DNA of 64,000 nucleotides from Geosiphon pyriformis (taxonomy: Eukaryota > Glomeromycota > Glomeromycetes > Archaeosporales > Geosiphonaceae): NCBI GenBank assembly GCA_016748015.1, contig JAAOMT010000718.1, forward strand, positions 631,538 to 695,537, read 5' to 3'. The notes under the pieces were generated by a model. That model was not told where the DNA came from. It was given only the letters and a program-made list of their open reading frames with translations, and ran no database searches. Below are positions 33,042 through 45,276 of the stretch, piece by piece (position 1 is the stretch's first letter; every line of letters starts with the position of its first letter). The position numbers and the translations under genes were made by a program.

Positions 33042-35255
33042 ATGCCCTTTCTCATTCATTTTCATTTAAATTATCTTCCGTTCCTTAATTCAACTTATAA
33101 ACCTTGTAAGAGTGGAATTTATCACTTCACATGGAGACTTATATGTCAAAAAGAACCAATCAAACACGGCGCTAGCCGCACTGTTTGGACTACACCGTTT
33201 GCTTTAGCCCCAGGACAACGACATGTGGCCAGAACCAGCCGTACTAGCCGAGCAGAATCTTCACATAATCGCACACTAATTCATGGTAAAAAAAGGGTAG
33301 GAAAACAATCGGCAACATCTTCAAGATGGGGAAGTGGCTCCAGCACTAGAGGAAGGCCTGAAACCCACAATCGAAAGGACGAGCGTTTAAGAATTTCTTC
33401 TGAACGTAGGCAGACATCCCATTTAGAGAACGGGAAGCCGACCAAAATTATTGAATCTTGGAAAAAAAAAAGAGTGATTGAACCGATAGGCATTTCTTCT
33501 GAGATGAAAAATAATTATATTTCAAGTGATAAAGGTGAAATTGGAAATTCCAGGAAAAATATAAATAAATCTTTTGACGCTCAACTTAATAATGGGCGAA
33601 CCTATGCATATGAAAAGAATGCCCATGTTCAAAGATCAAAAAATCCCTCGTTTGCAGGTAAAGATGAGTCAGCAAAAAATAAATATGAGAAAGAATTCCC
33701 CATTCCTCCTAAAATTTATGAAAAAATCAAAAACAAGATCCCAATTTCTGTTAGACCCACACAGCTCCCCAAACTGGCACGATTTTTCTCTAAGAGAAAA
33801 CCCACACCCGTGTCCAAAAAGACTCGTGGTTTTATTCCCGCAAAGTTCAAGCTATTGCCCATTAAAAGCGATCTTAGACAAACAAATCTTCGCCTCAAAG
33901 GCTCATACCAGTTAAGCGATATGGATGAAAGTCCACTTACAAAACTCAAAAATCGAGATATTGAGGAGATGACTATTCGTACCAATATATCCTCTTTTGA
34001 AGGGATGGGTTTGCTTCCAGAAGTCTTAGAGGCCGTAAAAAAAATTGTATTGAAAAATATTAAGGATCCGAAACCAACCGAGATTCAAGCGTTGGCAATT
34101 CCAGAGATTATAAAAACTGATGAAAAGGATTTTCTGTGCGCTGCTGAAACAGGCTCCGGTAAAACATTAGCTTATTTATTGCCAATTATTAATAAATTAA
34201 AAGTCCAAGAGAAATCTGAGATCAAAGAGAAATCAGTCCATGATGAAACCCCTGCTTCAGAAAACTTCGAAATTCTTCCAGATTTTGAAACACCAACGTC
34301 CAGTAGAAAAGTGCAACCTGTCCGCCGATTGAATAGGCCACGTGCTATCGTTCTCTTACCATCACGAGAATTAGTTGACCAAGTTCATTTCATTATGAAG
34401 CAGCTATCTGTTAAAGCAATACTTCGTACAATAAGACTTACGTCGCACATGTATAGAAACAATGTAAGACGCGAATTGGACCACCCTCCCGACATGGTTG
34501 TAGCGACACCTGCAGGTATCCTCGAATATACCAAAAATGGGATTTTATCTTTTGCCGATACCCGTTACGTTGTCGTTGATGAAGCAGATACAATGTTCGA
34601 ACCTGGATTTGAGGAAGATGTTAAAGAAGTTATTACAAATGTCAAAAATTCCTGTAGAAATCAGAACCGTCAATGCCAAGTAATCGCTGTTTGTGCTACC
34701 TTACCCAAAACAATAAATCAAGCAATTAGCCAAGAATTTCCAAATATGATAAAAATCTCCACATCATCCCTTCACAAAACCCTTCCAAAGTTGAGACAGA
34801 CCTTTGTTGACATGCATCAGTTTAATTCTAACAAGCATTTAGCCCTTTTGGACCTCCTGAAAAATAATCGTGAACAATGCATAATGGTGTTTTGTAATAC
34901 GCGCAAATCTGCCATGAATTTGGAAGCGTTTCTCCTCACTAGAAAAATTCCTGTCATCGGATTGTATAAAGATGTTGAAGGACGCGAAGAAAAATTGAAG
35001 ATGTTCCGTTCCTCTGATCCGGACGCAAGAATTTTAATTTGTACCGATATTGCATCTCGGGGAATTGATACCACTTTTGTCCAACATGTAGTACTCTACG
35101 AATTTCCCACAACAGTGGTTGATTATTTACATCGTATTGGACGTACAGCGCGAGCAGGAAAATCTGGGCAAGTCACTTGCTTCATCACAAGAAAAGATCG
35201 GACTTTGGCGGACCGAATTAAAAGAAATGTTAGAGATAATAAAGTATTAAGTTAG
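33042..35255 (+). CDS. MRH4: Mitochondrial-type DEAD-box ATP-dependent RNA helicase, MRH4-like
   Basis: A single-exon ORF of 737 aa with all helicase motifs: Q motif PTEIQALAIP (about 344), motif I AETGSGKT (about 368), Ia PSRELV, II VDEAD (about 511), III as CATLP instead of SAT, IV MVFCNT, V CTDIASRGID, VI HRIGRTARAG (about 697). A long, basic, low-complexity N-terminal region of about 300 aa precedes the core, and its first 35 residues could form a mitochondrial presequence. In yeast, Mrh4 acts in assembly of the mitochondrial large ribosomal subunit; that role is inferred here from the motif III variant and overall layout. The start at the first ATG is likely but not certain. The gene is convergent with the PP2C at 35581. 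Other mitochondrial DEAD-box proteins are possible. Confidence 0.85.
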   Translation: MPFLIHFHLNYLPFLNSTYKPCKSGIYHFTWRLICQKEPIKHGASRTVWTTPFALAPGQRHVARTSRTSRAESSHNRTLIHGKKRVGKQSATSSRWGSGSSTRGRPETHNRKDERLRISSERRQTSHLENGKPTKIIESWKKKRVIEPIGISSEMKNNYISSDKGEIGNSRKNINKSFDAQLNNGRTYAYEKNAHVQRSKNPSFAGKDESAKNKYEKEFPIPPKIYEKIKNKIPISVRPTQLPKLARFFSKRKPTPVSKKTRGFIPAKFKLLPIKSDLRQTNLRLKGSYQLSDMDESPLTKLKNRDIEEMTIRTNISSFEGMGLLPEVLEAVKKIVLKNIKDPKPTEIQALAIPEIIKTDEKDFLCAAETGSGKTLAYLLPIINKLKVQEKSEIKEKSVHDETPASENFEILPDFETPTSSRKVQPVRRLNRPRAIVLLPSRELVDQVHFIMKQLSVKAILRTIRLTSHMYRNNVRRELDHPPDMVVATPAGILEYTKNGILSFADTRYVVVDEADTMFEPGFEEDVKEVITNVKNSCRNQNRQCQVIAVCATLPKTINQAISQEFPNMIKISTSSLHKTLPKLRQTFVDMHQFNSNKHLALLDLLKNNREQCIMVFCNTRKSAMNLEAFLLTRKIPVIGLYKDVEGREEKLKMFRSSDPDARILICTDIASRGIDTTFVQHVVLYEFPTTVVDYLHRIGRTARAGKSGQVTCFITRKDRTLADRIKRNVRDNKVLS

Positions 35256-35580
35256 TTAATGTAATCATCTATATTATCGCTTAGTGGTAGAGGGGATTCT
35301 TAATATCGTGCTGTGGAATAAAATGTAATAGACTTGGAACAAGCACGAACACATTATCATAAAAATAATATATTATTTGGGATGTTGAAATGGGTCAAAA
35401 TGCTTGAACGTTGTATATACATAAAAAATTTTCTGGCTTTATTTACAAATCGACGGGTTGCCCAATCCTATTATTTTCCTTTTGTTTAACGACCACCCAA
35501 TTATATAAAAAGTAAGTATATAATCCAGCATTATATTCTTAACTCTATTCTACTTGCGCCCTTTTTTATGCAACGTAGTC
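35256..35580. other. Convergent intergenic region
   Basis: 3' flanks of the helicase (+) and the PP2C (-). It is AT-rich with no other feature seen. Confidence 0.6.
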
Positions 35581-37605
35581 TCAAGCGTCCTCAAACTTCA
35601 CAGAGAATGCAATAACAGTGCAATCATCGTAACGTCCTTGATCTTTAGCAAATATCCTCATAGGATCTTCTAACCGATCGCACAAAGACACAGCAAGCTC
35701 CCTCAGTGTATCAGGTGATGTTGTCAAGTTTTCGACGAGCATAGAAGATGAAGCAGATTGATGTATGAGAGCGCGCGGAGTCGAAGTACAATTTTCTTCT
35801 TCTGAATCTGAGGCTGAGGAAACAGAGGATGAGGTGCCAGATGTACCAGAGGGAGATGTTGTTAGTTGATAATCCATCTCTTGGTACATGAGGTCCCCCA
35901 AATATTTTGCCACTTTTCGCAAAAACTCTGGCATTTTGACCATCAAATGATCCCATAGACCATCAGGTGCCATGATTCCTAAGTATTCTACCCCCGATTC
36001 TAAAATTACGAATTCAACATCTGGTTCACATGGAAACAGTGGTGGATCGAGCTTGAAATAAAGATCACCCATTGTATCACCAATATTTACTGATTGGTCT
36101 TCAGGTAATCCGTAAGAATTTGTATATCCAGGCGGGCGAGCAACGCGGGCTCTTTGCAAACTGGGATATGTTTTTCCCGATGAAAAAGATGTTGATGTTA
36201 ATGAGTGTGAGTAGTTAGGTGAGGGTTGAAGCACTTTTGTCTTGATTAATTTTTCATTTTCTTCCCGACGGAAAACACCCCCATTTTTATATATATGGTA
36301 AGCTTTCTGCGGATGCCCTGGTGATTGATCTGTTGATTGATAAATCAAATCTAATTTTATTTTTGTGTTTTTAGAAATATGTGTTTGCTGAGTTTTGCAT
36401 AATATAGTTTTTGAATCTCCAATGTTCGAAACAATAGCAACTCCATCGAACAAGACAACTATTATTAAAGTAGAGCCTTCATCTGCCAATGTTGGTTCTG
36501 GCTGTCCTATTGCCACCCACTCCGAGAATTTTCGTTTTTGAGAAGCTAAAAATTCATGATCAAGTGCCTTCAACATATCACGAATCTTGTTACGAAATAA
36601 ATGCTGATCTTTAAAATCTCGAAAATCCCAGCTTGGTTCCGAATTCAAAACCTCCCGGACGTTGTCTGGAACTATATGACAAAAGTGTTCGGCCGCTTTT
36701 GCACCACCATGACCATCCGCCAGGACAAATATATTATACTGTGTTTGTGAAGGCAAATGAATTTGTTCGTTAACAGAACGTGGTACATTAAACGCATCTT
36801 CAATGACCGGATGAGTAGATTTTGCGGCTCTTTTACTACGACGACCGAGAGTTTCCCACCCTTGCTGTTGTGTAACGGCATAATTAATCAAAGCCGGACC
36901 AATTCGCTTTTTTTTCTGCTGATGATTATGGTGGTGGAGGTGATGATTATGGTTATGATGAAGGTGCTGGTGTTGTTGCTGCTTAATCCAATAACATGAA
37001 TTTTCAAAAGTAGCTATATCGCTGTCAGAAGATATTGTCTCCGCATACAAATCACTGCCCCAATCAGCACTTGTTGGCGTTGCTTCGCTATCCTGCGAGG
37101 CGGCCTCCACAACTGATTCCTCTGGTATGGTTACTCGGAGATTCGGTGAAATAGGTGGTTTAGATTCGGACGAGATTTCTAATGAGTCAACTTCCATGTC
37201 ATTAATGCCAATTTCACGGTTCGTTATTGTTTGACCGCTATTTTGTTGAAGGTCAGCCAGATTCATCAGGATAAGCTGCTGCGGATTTTCTGCGGAACTT
37301 GCAAGCGTGCAGTAAAAGGGTCTTTTAGGAAAAATGCACTTATGATATCTTATTGTGGTCTCAATAAAAGACTGCTTAAAGGGAGCAAGTTACGAATAGA
37401 ATGAGATTTGCAAAGAAAAAAGCTCTGCAAGTTTTAAATACCTTTCAGACGAATTTGCCAAAGGGAGAGAATCAGAGTCGTCCGTGTCAGAATCAATTAC
37501 TATTATTTCCGCGGCGGGGTTTAGAAAGCCATTGCTTCGCACTCGCTTTCTTTGAAGCCTTAAAGACCTTCGAGGAGCTTGTGGAAAATTTCTGTTTCTG
37601 GGCAT
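35581..37605 (-). CDS. Divergent PP2C-family Ser/Thr phosphatase
   Basis: Two exons, 37605-37442 and 37297-35581, with a 144-bp intron (GTATTT...GCAAG). Phases close to give 626 aa, starting MPRNRNFPQAPRR. PPM motifs are present but spread out: VIEDAF, LADGHGG, DEGSTLIIVVLF, VSNIGDSKT, APDGLWD and a final YDDCTVI. The metal-binding Asp residues are thus kept, with A-P-D-G for the usual S-D-G. The N-terminus holds RRSLRLQRKR (nuclear-signal-like) and EIIVIDSDTDDSD, which looks like a SUMO-interacting motif, then a His-rich run (about residues 150-170) and Ser-rich insertions in the C-terminal half. It is much larger than plain PP2Cs; the substrate is unknown. The upstream GTG-started extension was not used. 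Confidence 0.82.
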
Positions 37606-37904
37606 GATTGCAGACACTTGAAATATCCGATAAATTTTTGAATGATACTTCTTGACACAGAATAAAGGTCAAACTTCTTAGAATCACATTATAGTGTAAG
37701 TGTAGATTTTATGTTTGTTAGAAAATACATTTTGTCCAATCAAAATTTCGCGCGCTGATTTATGAGTCACTGGTATGGTATTCGTGATTTTGGTTGTAAC
37801 CACCGGGATTTTATAGTATTAGGTCTGCAAGCTTTTAGAGTAAAATATAATCGATAATGATCACTGGAGTAATTAATACAAAATTCTAACTAATTTAGCA
37901 TTTG
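37606..37904 (-). promoter_or_regulatory. Promoter of the divergent PP2C
   Basis: Upstream of the PP2C start and just after the DUF726 stop. Within 37734-37770 lie CCAATCA, TTTCGCGC (E2F-like) and TGAGTCA (AP-1/Gcn4-like). These are motif matches only. Confidence 0.35.
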
Positions 37905-40174
37905 TCATTTCACTTCCTCAGCACTAATCTCATCGAGGATTTTCAACAATGTTTCTGGTTTCTTGTATCCCAAATGGCCACTAGTGAATTTGGTCACATC
38001 TACATTTTCAACTCGGGGAAAATTTACAGCTTTGAGTCCAGCAACATTTAAATCCAAAGAATGCATTCGATAAACTATTGCAAGTATTAAATCGTTTGTA
38101 GCATACGCATTTATGATCCGACGGGAAACAACCGTGGATGCAAACTTCCATTGATCTGTAGAACCTGCTGAAATAGGTGCTCCAATTAAGATGACTGAAA
38201 CCAAGATATAACAAAATCAAATAATTTAGGTTGATGAAGTAAATTTGTAAGAGGAAAATTGTCTGAGGTTTATTTGATATGATAACTCTTACCAGTATCA
38301 AGCAATCCATATTCTTCCCGCCTTGCGAGCTCTTGCATACATTCCCAAATCACCAACGCACCCATTGAGTAACCAATCTGATAAAAAAATTTGAAAATTC
38401 AGATTAAAAAAGAAAATTTAATTCAGAAAATTTCTAAATTAACCTACCAACACCGTTGGTCTCTTGCCTTGGACACGTTCTATCAATACGTCGGCTAATA
38501 CCAATCCTGCTTTGACAGCACGATCAGCACTTAGAGCCCAGGGGTTGTCGATTAGATCACCTGCTTTCATTAGAGTCGCCGGCAAGAAAAGTGCACTTGT
38601 CAATAAACCAAAGACTGTGCGTTTGATAACTTCATCAGCGGCCATTTGAACCGCCTTTTCTGCGAGAAATCTTCGAAAAGCTTTTCCTAATGATAAAAGT
38701 ATTTCCGGGTCAAAACTCAAAGCAAACGTATCGTGATATATGTTTGTATTTTGAAAACTGGGAAGCCATGGTGTAGTCACTTCATTAGAACTCTCAAGAA
38801 GATAACCCGAAATAACTATATTAAGCTATATAGTGATATAACATCAACGGTTTATAAGAACATAAAACGATGTAGAACAATCAAAGTAAAATATTAAATT
38901 GAAAAATGCATACGTAAAGAGAGGGAACTGGGGTCAAGTCTTGAATTGGATGAATATGAGTAAATGAAAATTCTTTCAAGCTATTTGTCCGTTTACGCAT
39001 TTTATATCCTAAAATAACAAAAAACATACCTTTGAGAACCATGTATTTCATAATAACAAACAATTTTACGAGTTAATAAAAGAAATCTAAATACCAGTAA
39101 GACCTCCCCCGGCAACCCCAAACAAACTAGTGATCAACACGAGACTAGAAGCGGTGAAGAAAAAACCACCAGTTATCGTCCCTAAGGCGATCGCGACAAA
39201 TGGAGCAGCTTTACCGAAAAAAAGTTCGCTATTATCTTTCTATAAATCCTGAATTAAACAAAAAGAACATCCAAAAGTTGAGAACTCCTCACCTAATCCC
39301 CCAGTGATGCCAATTGCTGTCGCACCTACAACAACACCAATACTTGTAGCCAACCATCGCCATCTCTGTTTGCGCTTATCATGCTTATCTAGAGTTTCAT
39401 TTGCAATATCCTGCAATTTACCATGGACTTCATTGCTACCCTCCTGAGCTTCATGCTCTTGTTGAAACAAATATAGTTGGTGTGCCATGGCATTTTCAAA
39501 CATTAATACCTTTTCTTGCGAAAAGCTAAGATAGGAAGCAACCCTAAATAAAATTGCTCTAGCTCTTGAATCGTACTCGGCTGGTTTTATTTGAGGCGGC
39601 TGCGAAGATTCAGTGGATGTTGAGGAATTACTACTAATTTCTACGACATTTGAAACCACTTTCTCCAATCTATCTTTCAGATTCATTCGTCCCGGGGAAG
39701 ATGAATTTTCAACATAAGGTTTCTCAAGAATTTTGGGTGAAAGACCAATACACACTAAGAGTAAATCTGACATTATTTCAGAACAAATGTCTTTTTTCTC
39801 GTTATTTTCGACATTTTGGGGGACTTTGAAAGAATCGCATAAAGTTTTTATAACTTCCTGATCATTATTTCCTTTAAGCATTCTGAGAATTGAGTCTTTT
39901 TCTAGAAGCATAGACGCAAAGAACTGAGCCTTAGTGCTATGCAAACTGACTTGAAAAATGTCCCTTTCAAATAATTACCTCTTGGGTTTTGAATGCTCAA
40001 ATGCTCAAAAATGGCTGACATGAACGTCTGTCGGAATATTTTTTCTTTCTCATTTTTAGACCATGATATTGTGTTGACAACATGAGAGCAAAGTGCTGCA
40101 ACGTTAAAGCGTTGTTCGATTGACCAAGAATCACTAAAACATGGAATTGCAAGTTCTTCTCGGAGTTTAGGCAT
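37905..40174 (-). CDS. DUF726 family alpha/beta-hydrolase-like membrane protein (TMCO4/MIL1 family)
   Basis: Seven exons whose phases all close: 40174-39979, 39901-39293, 39235-39095, 39008-38914, 38825-38448, 38377-38293 and 38194-37905, giving 597 aa. Introns are 57-89 bp, apart from one of 98 bp. The middle has RWRWLATSIGVVVGATAIGITGG and a Gly-rich hydrophobic exon (about residues 255-320), likely membrane-embedded. The C-terminal half has the family's hydrolase fold: INIVISGYL-like strand, nucleophile elbow GYSMG (exon 6), ILIGAPIS, WKFASTVVSRRIINAYATNDLIL and VENVDVTKFTSGHLGY. Yeast Mil1 (YFL034W) and human TMCO4 belong here; Mil1 is linked to AP-1 trafficking. The enzyme activity is unproven. 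The gene is divergent from the Ptc1-like gene, with 261 bp between starts. Confidence 0.88.
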
Positions 40175-40435
40175 GCTTGTTGCTCACCTACACCCTTTTT
40201 TTAGTGTACTATCTATCTATTACTAAATCGGGCTACATCTGAAAATGTGTGTTATTAGGCGAACACATTGTCTAGGCCATTATCCCCCTAGATTCATTCC
40301 CACGTTGCCACTTTCTATCAGACTACTTTGAATTACCTCCCAAGATCTTTGTTCGCGAGACACTCTTAATTGCGCCTAATCTTTTGAAATTTACCTAGTC
40401 TATTTGAGAATTCTTTCCTGAGGCTTAGAATTTAG

Positions 40436-42331
40436 ATGTCTACCAAGTCTTCTACAACAAACAACGGAGAAGGCTCTAAACGTTCTTCTAATGCTAGTAT
40501 AGATGAAAATAAAGTTGCTCAAGCTGTTGATCTGAGCACTCCCACTCGGAAAAAAACAGAAGGCTCAACTGGTTCCCCTTCTGAACAACTGGAGTTTACT
40601 ACCTCACCTGTACCTTTGACCCCCAAAGACAAAACAAATTATCAAGAGTTCAACACAACTATAAGCCCTTCTAGCTCGGTTGTTGAGTCTTCTGTGAGTA
40701 CTAGTGAACAAGAAAAGACATTGGTGCACAGTAAAAGGACAGATTACCCATATTTTCAAATTGGCATCAGTGAAGATAAAAATAAAAGGTGTCGGCGAAC
40801 TATGGAGGTTAGACTGATATCTTTTTCAAACAATAGCTCAAACGTGTCTGAATCATCACTAATTTGGTATATCAATTGATTCATTAGGACGCTCACTCTT
40901 TCTTTGAAGATTTTGGAGGAGTTGAGGGTCAAGGTTTCTTTGCTATTTTCGATGGTCATGCCGGGAAACAGGCAGCGGAATGGTGTGGTGAACACTTTCA
41001 CGAGGTAAAGAGGAATTACCTTATCTCTTTCGGGGGAAGTGAGTTTTCCTTAGTCCCAAAGATTACTTGGTATCTTTCAACCCATTAAGATACAATTTTT
41101 AAGGAGCATTTGGCTATAATAATTTTCTGAGACGCTTTTTTGCGTTTTCGCGTTTAACCAATTGCCAAGTTTTATTCCTGTATTTGTTGTGAAACACCAA
41201 ATGTATAAAAACCGAATCGATATCTTCCTCCAAATCAAAAACCAAACGTCAGACTTTCCAGCAAGTTCTTCAACAGTACCCGGGTCTTACTGTTCCAGAA
41301 GTGTTCGCTAAAGCATTCCATGAGGCCGATAAAGAACTGAAGCAAAATGCCGGAAAACATTCAGGTTGTACAGCTATCACAGCTTTCCTTAGGACTGAAG
41401 AGGTCAAAGATGGGGAGGTAATAAATGGCAAAGAAAATGATGTACGGCTTGGAACAGCAGAAATAAAAAAGAAATCCAAGGTTTTTATCATTTTCTAACT
41501 ACTTGTTTTTATTCTTGATCTTGATTTGAGAAATAAGCCTCGCTCTGCCACTTTTGATTCAAATTTCAACTCTAGCGTGTTTTGTATACTGCGAATGTAG
41601 GTGACGCTCGGGCTGTCTTGTGGTATGTTTTATCAGGCAAATTAAGCTTTGAATAATTTCACTTTTCCTTTCTTTAATTCGTCGAACCATTAAACTTCAT
41701 GAATATCAGTCATGATGGTAAAGCTATTCGTTTATCATACGATCACAAAGGAAGCGATGCTCAGGAAGCCAAAAGAATTGTGGATGCAGGAGGATTTGTG
41801 ATGAACAATCGAGTTAATGGTTGGTGATTTTTTGAATTTGTTTCAATAGCTGACATTCTCAAAATTATGGAAACTTACCCAAAAATGGTCGAAAAAGGTG
41901 TACTTGCCGTAACTCGAAGTCTTGGTGATAGTTCGATGAAAGAATTTATGTATGTAATGGATGGAATGCTTTAAGATCCTATCATTAAAGTGGCATTCAA
42001 ATGACCTAAAATGTTATTTATTGCAGTGTTGGAAGCCCATACACTACCGAGACGATCATAACGGAGAAAGACCCTTTTCTGATATTGGCTTGTGATGGGG
42101 TAATGAATCAGTACTCTCGATTTCCTGTTATTGCAAAGTTAAAAACAACCTCAATATTAATAGATACCAATTATTTAGTTGTGGGATGTTTGCGAAGATC
42201 AAGACGCGGTTGACCTCATCAAAGATACTATCGACCCTCAACGAGCCAGTGAAGAATTACTGCAGCATGCCTTGAAGAATTTCAGTACTGATAATCTGAG
42301 TGTTATGGTAGTGAGGCTAACGAATAGGTAA
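40436..42331 (+). CDS. Ptc1-type protein phosphatase 2C
   Basis: Eight exons with closing phases: 40436-40807, 40888-41004, 41262-41480, 41576-41622, 41710-41819, 41898-41949, 42027-42099 and 42179-42331, giving 380 aa. After a Ser/Thr-rich N-terminal region of about 115 aa comes a standard PP2C core: [85 protein letters not shown] and [12 protein letters not shown]. All metal-coordinating Asp residues are present. In yeast Ptc1 dampens stress MAP kinase signalling by dephosphorylating Hog1; a similar role is inferred. Length and motif order fit the family well. It is divergent from the DUF726 gene. Confidence 0.9.
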
Positions 42332-43000
42332 AGGACAACGAGAAAAGCTGAAGTCAAACAATCTAGAAAAAGGAGATGCAATAGAAATTATTTGTTTGAG
42401 GTTCTAACTTATAGTGGTTGGGTAAAATAGTATCTGGCAAGCAAAAGGGAGTGAAAGAGGATTAAATCAACAGCATCTAATATATGTCGGCAAAGATGAA
42501 GTTTGGTAAGGGAAAGAGAAGTACTATAATTTCGAAACGTAGAATTCTTTTCTTAGATTATTTCTTTGCTCCCCGTGAATATATCCTATATCAGAGTTTC
42601 TTTCTAATAAAAAAGAAATCATTTTCAAAATCGAATTGGCAATTTTCAAACCGCGAGTCCATTCTCCTAATATTAACGGATATGCTTTTTTCGTTCATCC
42701 AGCATATATTCGATTACGGAAGGAATGAGAACAGAAGATGTGATAACAATCATCTAAATTCTCCGAATTTCGGGAAAGATGATATGACTTGTGCGATTTA
42801 AATGATCCTTTTGTTCTTAGATGAATCCATGAATGAAATATCACTCTATATATTTAATTATTGAAATGAATAATTTTAGATTATTTTCAAGTTGAACAAT
42901 TTATACTTTTAATAAGTATTAGCATTTTGCAATAAATTTAATGGAAAACTTTTTAAGCCTAAAATAACAACCTAATTATTTTTATTTTTATTATGCGATA
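42332..43000. other. 3' flank of the Ptc1-like gene
   Basis: Mixed-composition non-coding DNA. An ORF at 42484-42801 resembles no protein and has no codon character, so it was not called. Nothing else is seen. Confidence 0.5.
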
Positions 43001-43440
43001 ACGAGTGTGGCTACTTAAATAATACAGCTCAACAGTGAAATCACGAAAAATTCTAAAATAGGCGCAGCTCACGCACTTGCTACATGTGACCAACCACTCG
43101 AGGCTACAGAAAAGTCCGCTTTTACGGCTTCTAGCCTCAAAAAACAAGTCAGAAACAAATATACACTTTCTTGTCAAGCCAAAGCATTGGAAACAACCTA
43201 TACCCACACCTACACCAAAGTAATCTTCGCGCATAACATTCAGGCCTAAAACCAACAATCAAGTCTTTCTTCTTTCAACTTAGCCAAATTCAGGTTCTGT
43301 GGCTTGTTAAGGTAAAGCAACCAAGATTAATAACATGTGACAGTGCCACTTTGGCATTCTTTTTTAAAGATGTTGATTTCTCAATTCAAGTCTTAAAAGC
43401 CAAACCCTTAGCCATAACCATATACAACATAATATCAACA
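43001..43440 (-). mobile_element. LINE 3'-end fragment of a diverged subfamily
   Basis: 43060-43105 on the minus strand matches the LINE 3' tail (GCTCACGCACTTGCTACATG against GATTCACACACTTTTTACAT at 14704). The preceding bases to about 43300 look like the end of ORF2. GC is much higher than in its surroundings, so it is less decayed. The 5' limit is uncertain. Confidence 0.55.
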
Positions 43441-44302
43441 ATTCTTCTTTTAATAAAATTTCTTTACACATAATCTAAATTTTTTAATAATTTATATTGA
43501 ATACAATAAATTTAAGCCAAACATATTTATTAAAATATTATATTAAAACTGTTTTTAGTTTATATTAACATATTTTTTAACATATTTTAATTTATAATTT
43601 GTAAATTTTATCAAATTATATAAGCTTTTAATAAAATATTAAGCATTATTTAAAATTGTTACATTATTAATTTTAACTAATAAAAAACAGATTAAGTTTT
43701 TAAAACTTAATATTAAAAAAATTTTTAATTATAATTTATATGATTTTATTAATTAACTAATCTACAAAAACAATTTCACATTTTTTAATTAAAACAAATA
43801 TAAATTGGTTAAAACATTTAATACAAAAATATTATTTAAGAATTAAAAATATTAATATTAATATTAATTAACAAAATTTATAATTTTTTAGTATTATTAT
43901 TATATATAATTTTTTTAAAAGATTTTAAATTATAATTTTTTATATTATTATTATTATTTATTTTTAAGTTAATTAATAATTGAAAAAACAATTTATTAAA
44001 AACAATTAAAAATTTAAAAAAATTTAATTTTAACTATATTAATATATTTATTATAATAATATTAATTTACAAAATACATTTGTTATTAATTATATTTATA
44101 ATTCATATACTTATTATTTAGTTAAAAAAATTTATAAAAAATAAGAATAATATTTTAAGCTTAGTTAAATAATATTAAAAAATTTAATTAAAATATTATA
44201 AAATTAATATAATCAATTTTATACTTTTTTTAGAATACATATTTGTAATATTAAAGTTTAATTATAAAATTAATTAATTTTAAATTGTTTTTTTATAATA
44301 TT

Positions 44303-44339
<37 letters not shown>

Positions 44340-45276
44340 TAAACTATAAAACCAATTTAATATTATTAAACAAAGTAATAATAAAATAATTATTATTTAT
44401 TTAAAATGGTTTAATTATAGTTTGTAATAAATACAAATAATTAAATTAAATTATTATATCAAGTTACAAATACTGAATTAATTTATTATATTTTAAAAAT
44501 TTTGAATTAACCAAACAAAAAATAAATTATATTTAGATTATTAACTTAATAATAAAATTATTTAAATTAAAAACCAAATTAAAACAATTTGGCAAATTTA
44601 TTATGTAAAAATTCAAAAAATATTTAATTAATAATTAATTTATATATTAATATTTATAACAATAAAAACAATTAAAACCAATTATATTTTTAAAATTAAA
44701 CATATTTATAAGTATTAATTTAATAATAATTATAAAAAAATTAAATTTGTAATTATTAAAAACAAAGTTATATTAAGATAAATTATTACTTATAATTAAT
44801 TATTTAAAGATTAAAAAACCAATTTTAAAACTTTAATAATTACTAATAAATCTTAATTTATTGATTTAAAACTTTATAAAAACAATATTAATTAAATCTA
44901 TATTATATTTTAACAATTAATATATATATATATATATATTATTTTTAGCAGTAATTTTAAATTATATATTAAATATAATCATTAAAACCAATACAATAAT
45001 TATTAATATAATTTAAAATTAAAAAATATTAATTTTTAATAAAACTAATTATTTATTAATCAATTTTCAATATTATTAGTTTTTAATAAAAAAATTGCAT
45101 TAAAAATTTAGAAAATTTTTAATTATAATACTTAAACCAGCAAATTTATTTAAGTTTTTATAAAACTTTAAAAATTAAGATTATTTTTAATTATTAAATC
45201 ATATTTTTAAAAGTAAAAAAATAAACAAATAAATAAATTTTATAAATTTAATTTGTATATTAGATTAAAAAATATA
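43441..45276. other. AT desert
   Basis: About 1.8 kb of nearly pure A/T with short AAT and TA runs (AAT repeat at about 44307-44335, TA repeat at about 44921-44938). No ORF, RNA gene or readable transposon block is seen. By analogy with 31538-32880 it may be a decayed LINE, but I could not align it. Confidence 0.5.

Noticed and set aside
42484-42801. 105-aa ORF downstream of the Ptc1-like gene
   Set aside because: No recognisable domain, odd composition, and it lies in the 3' flank.
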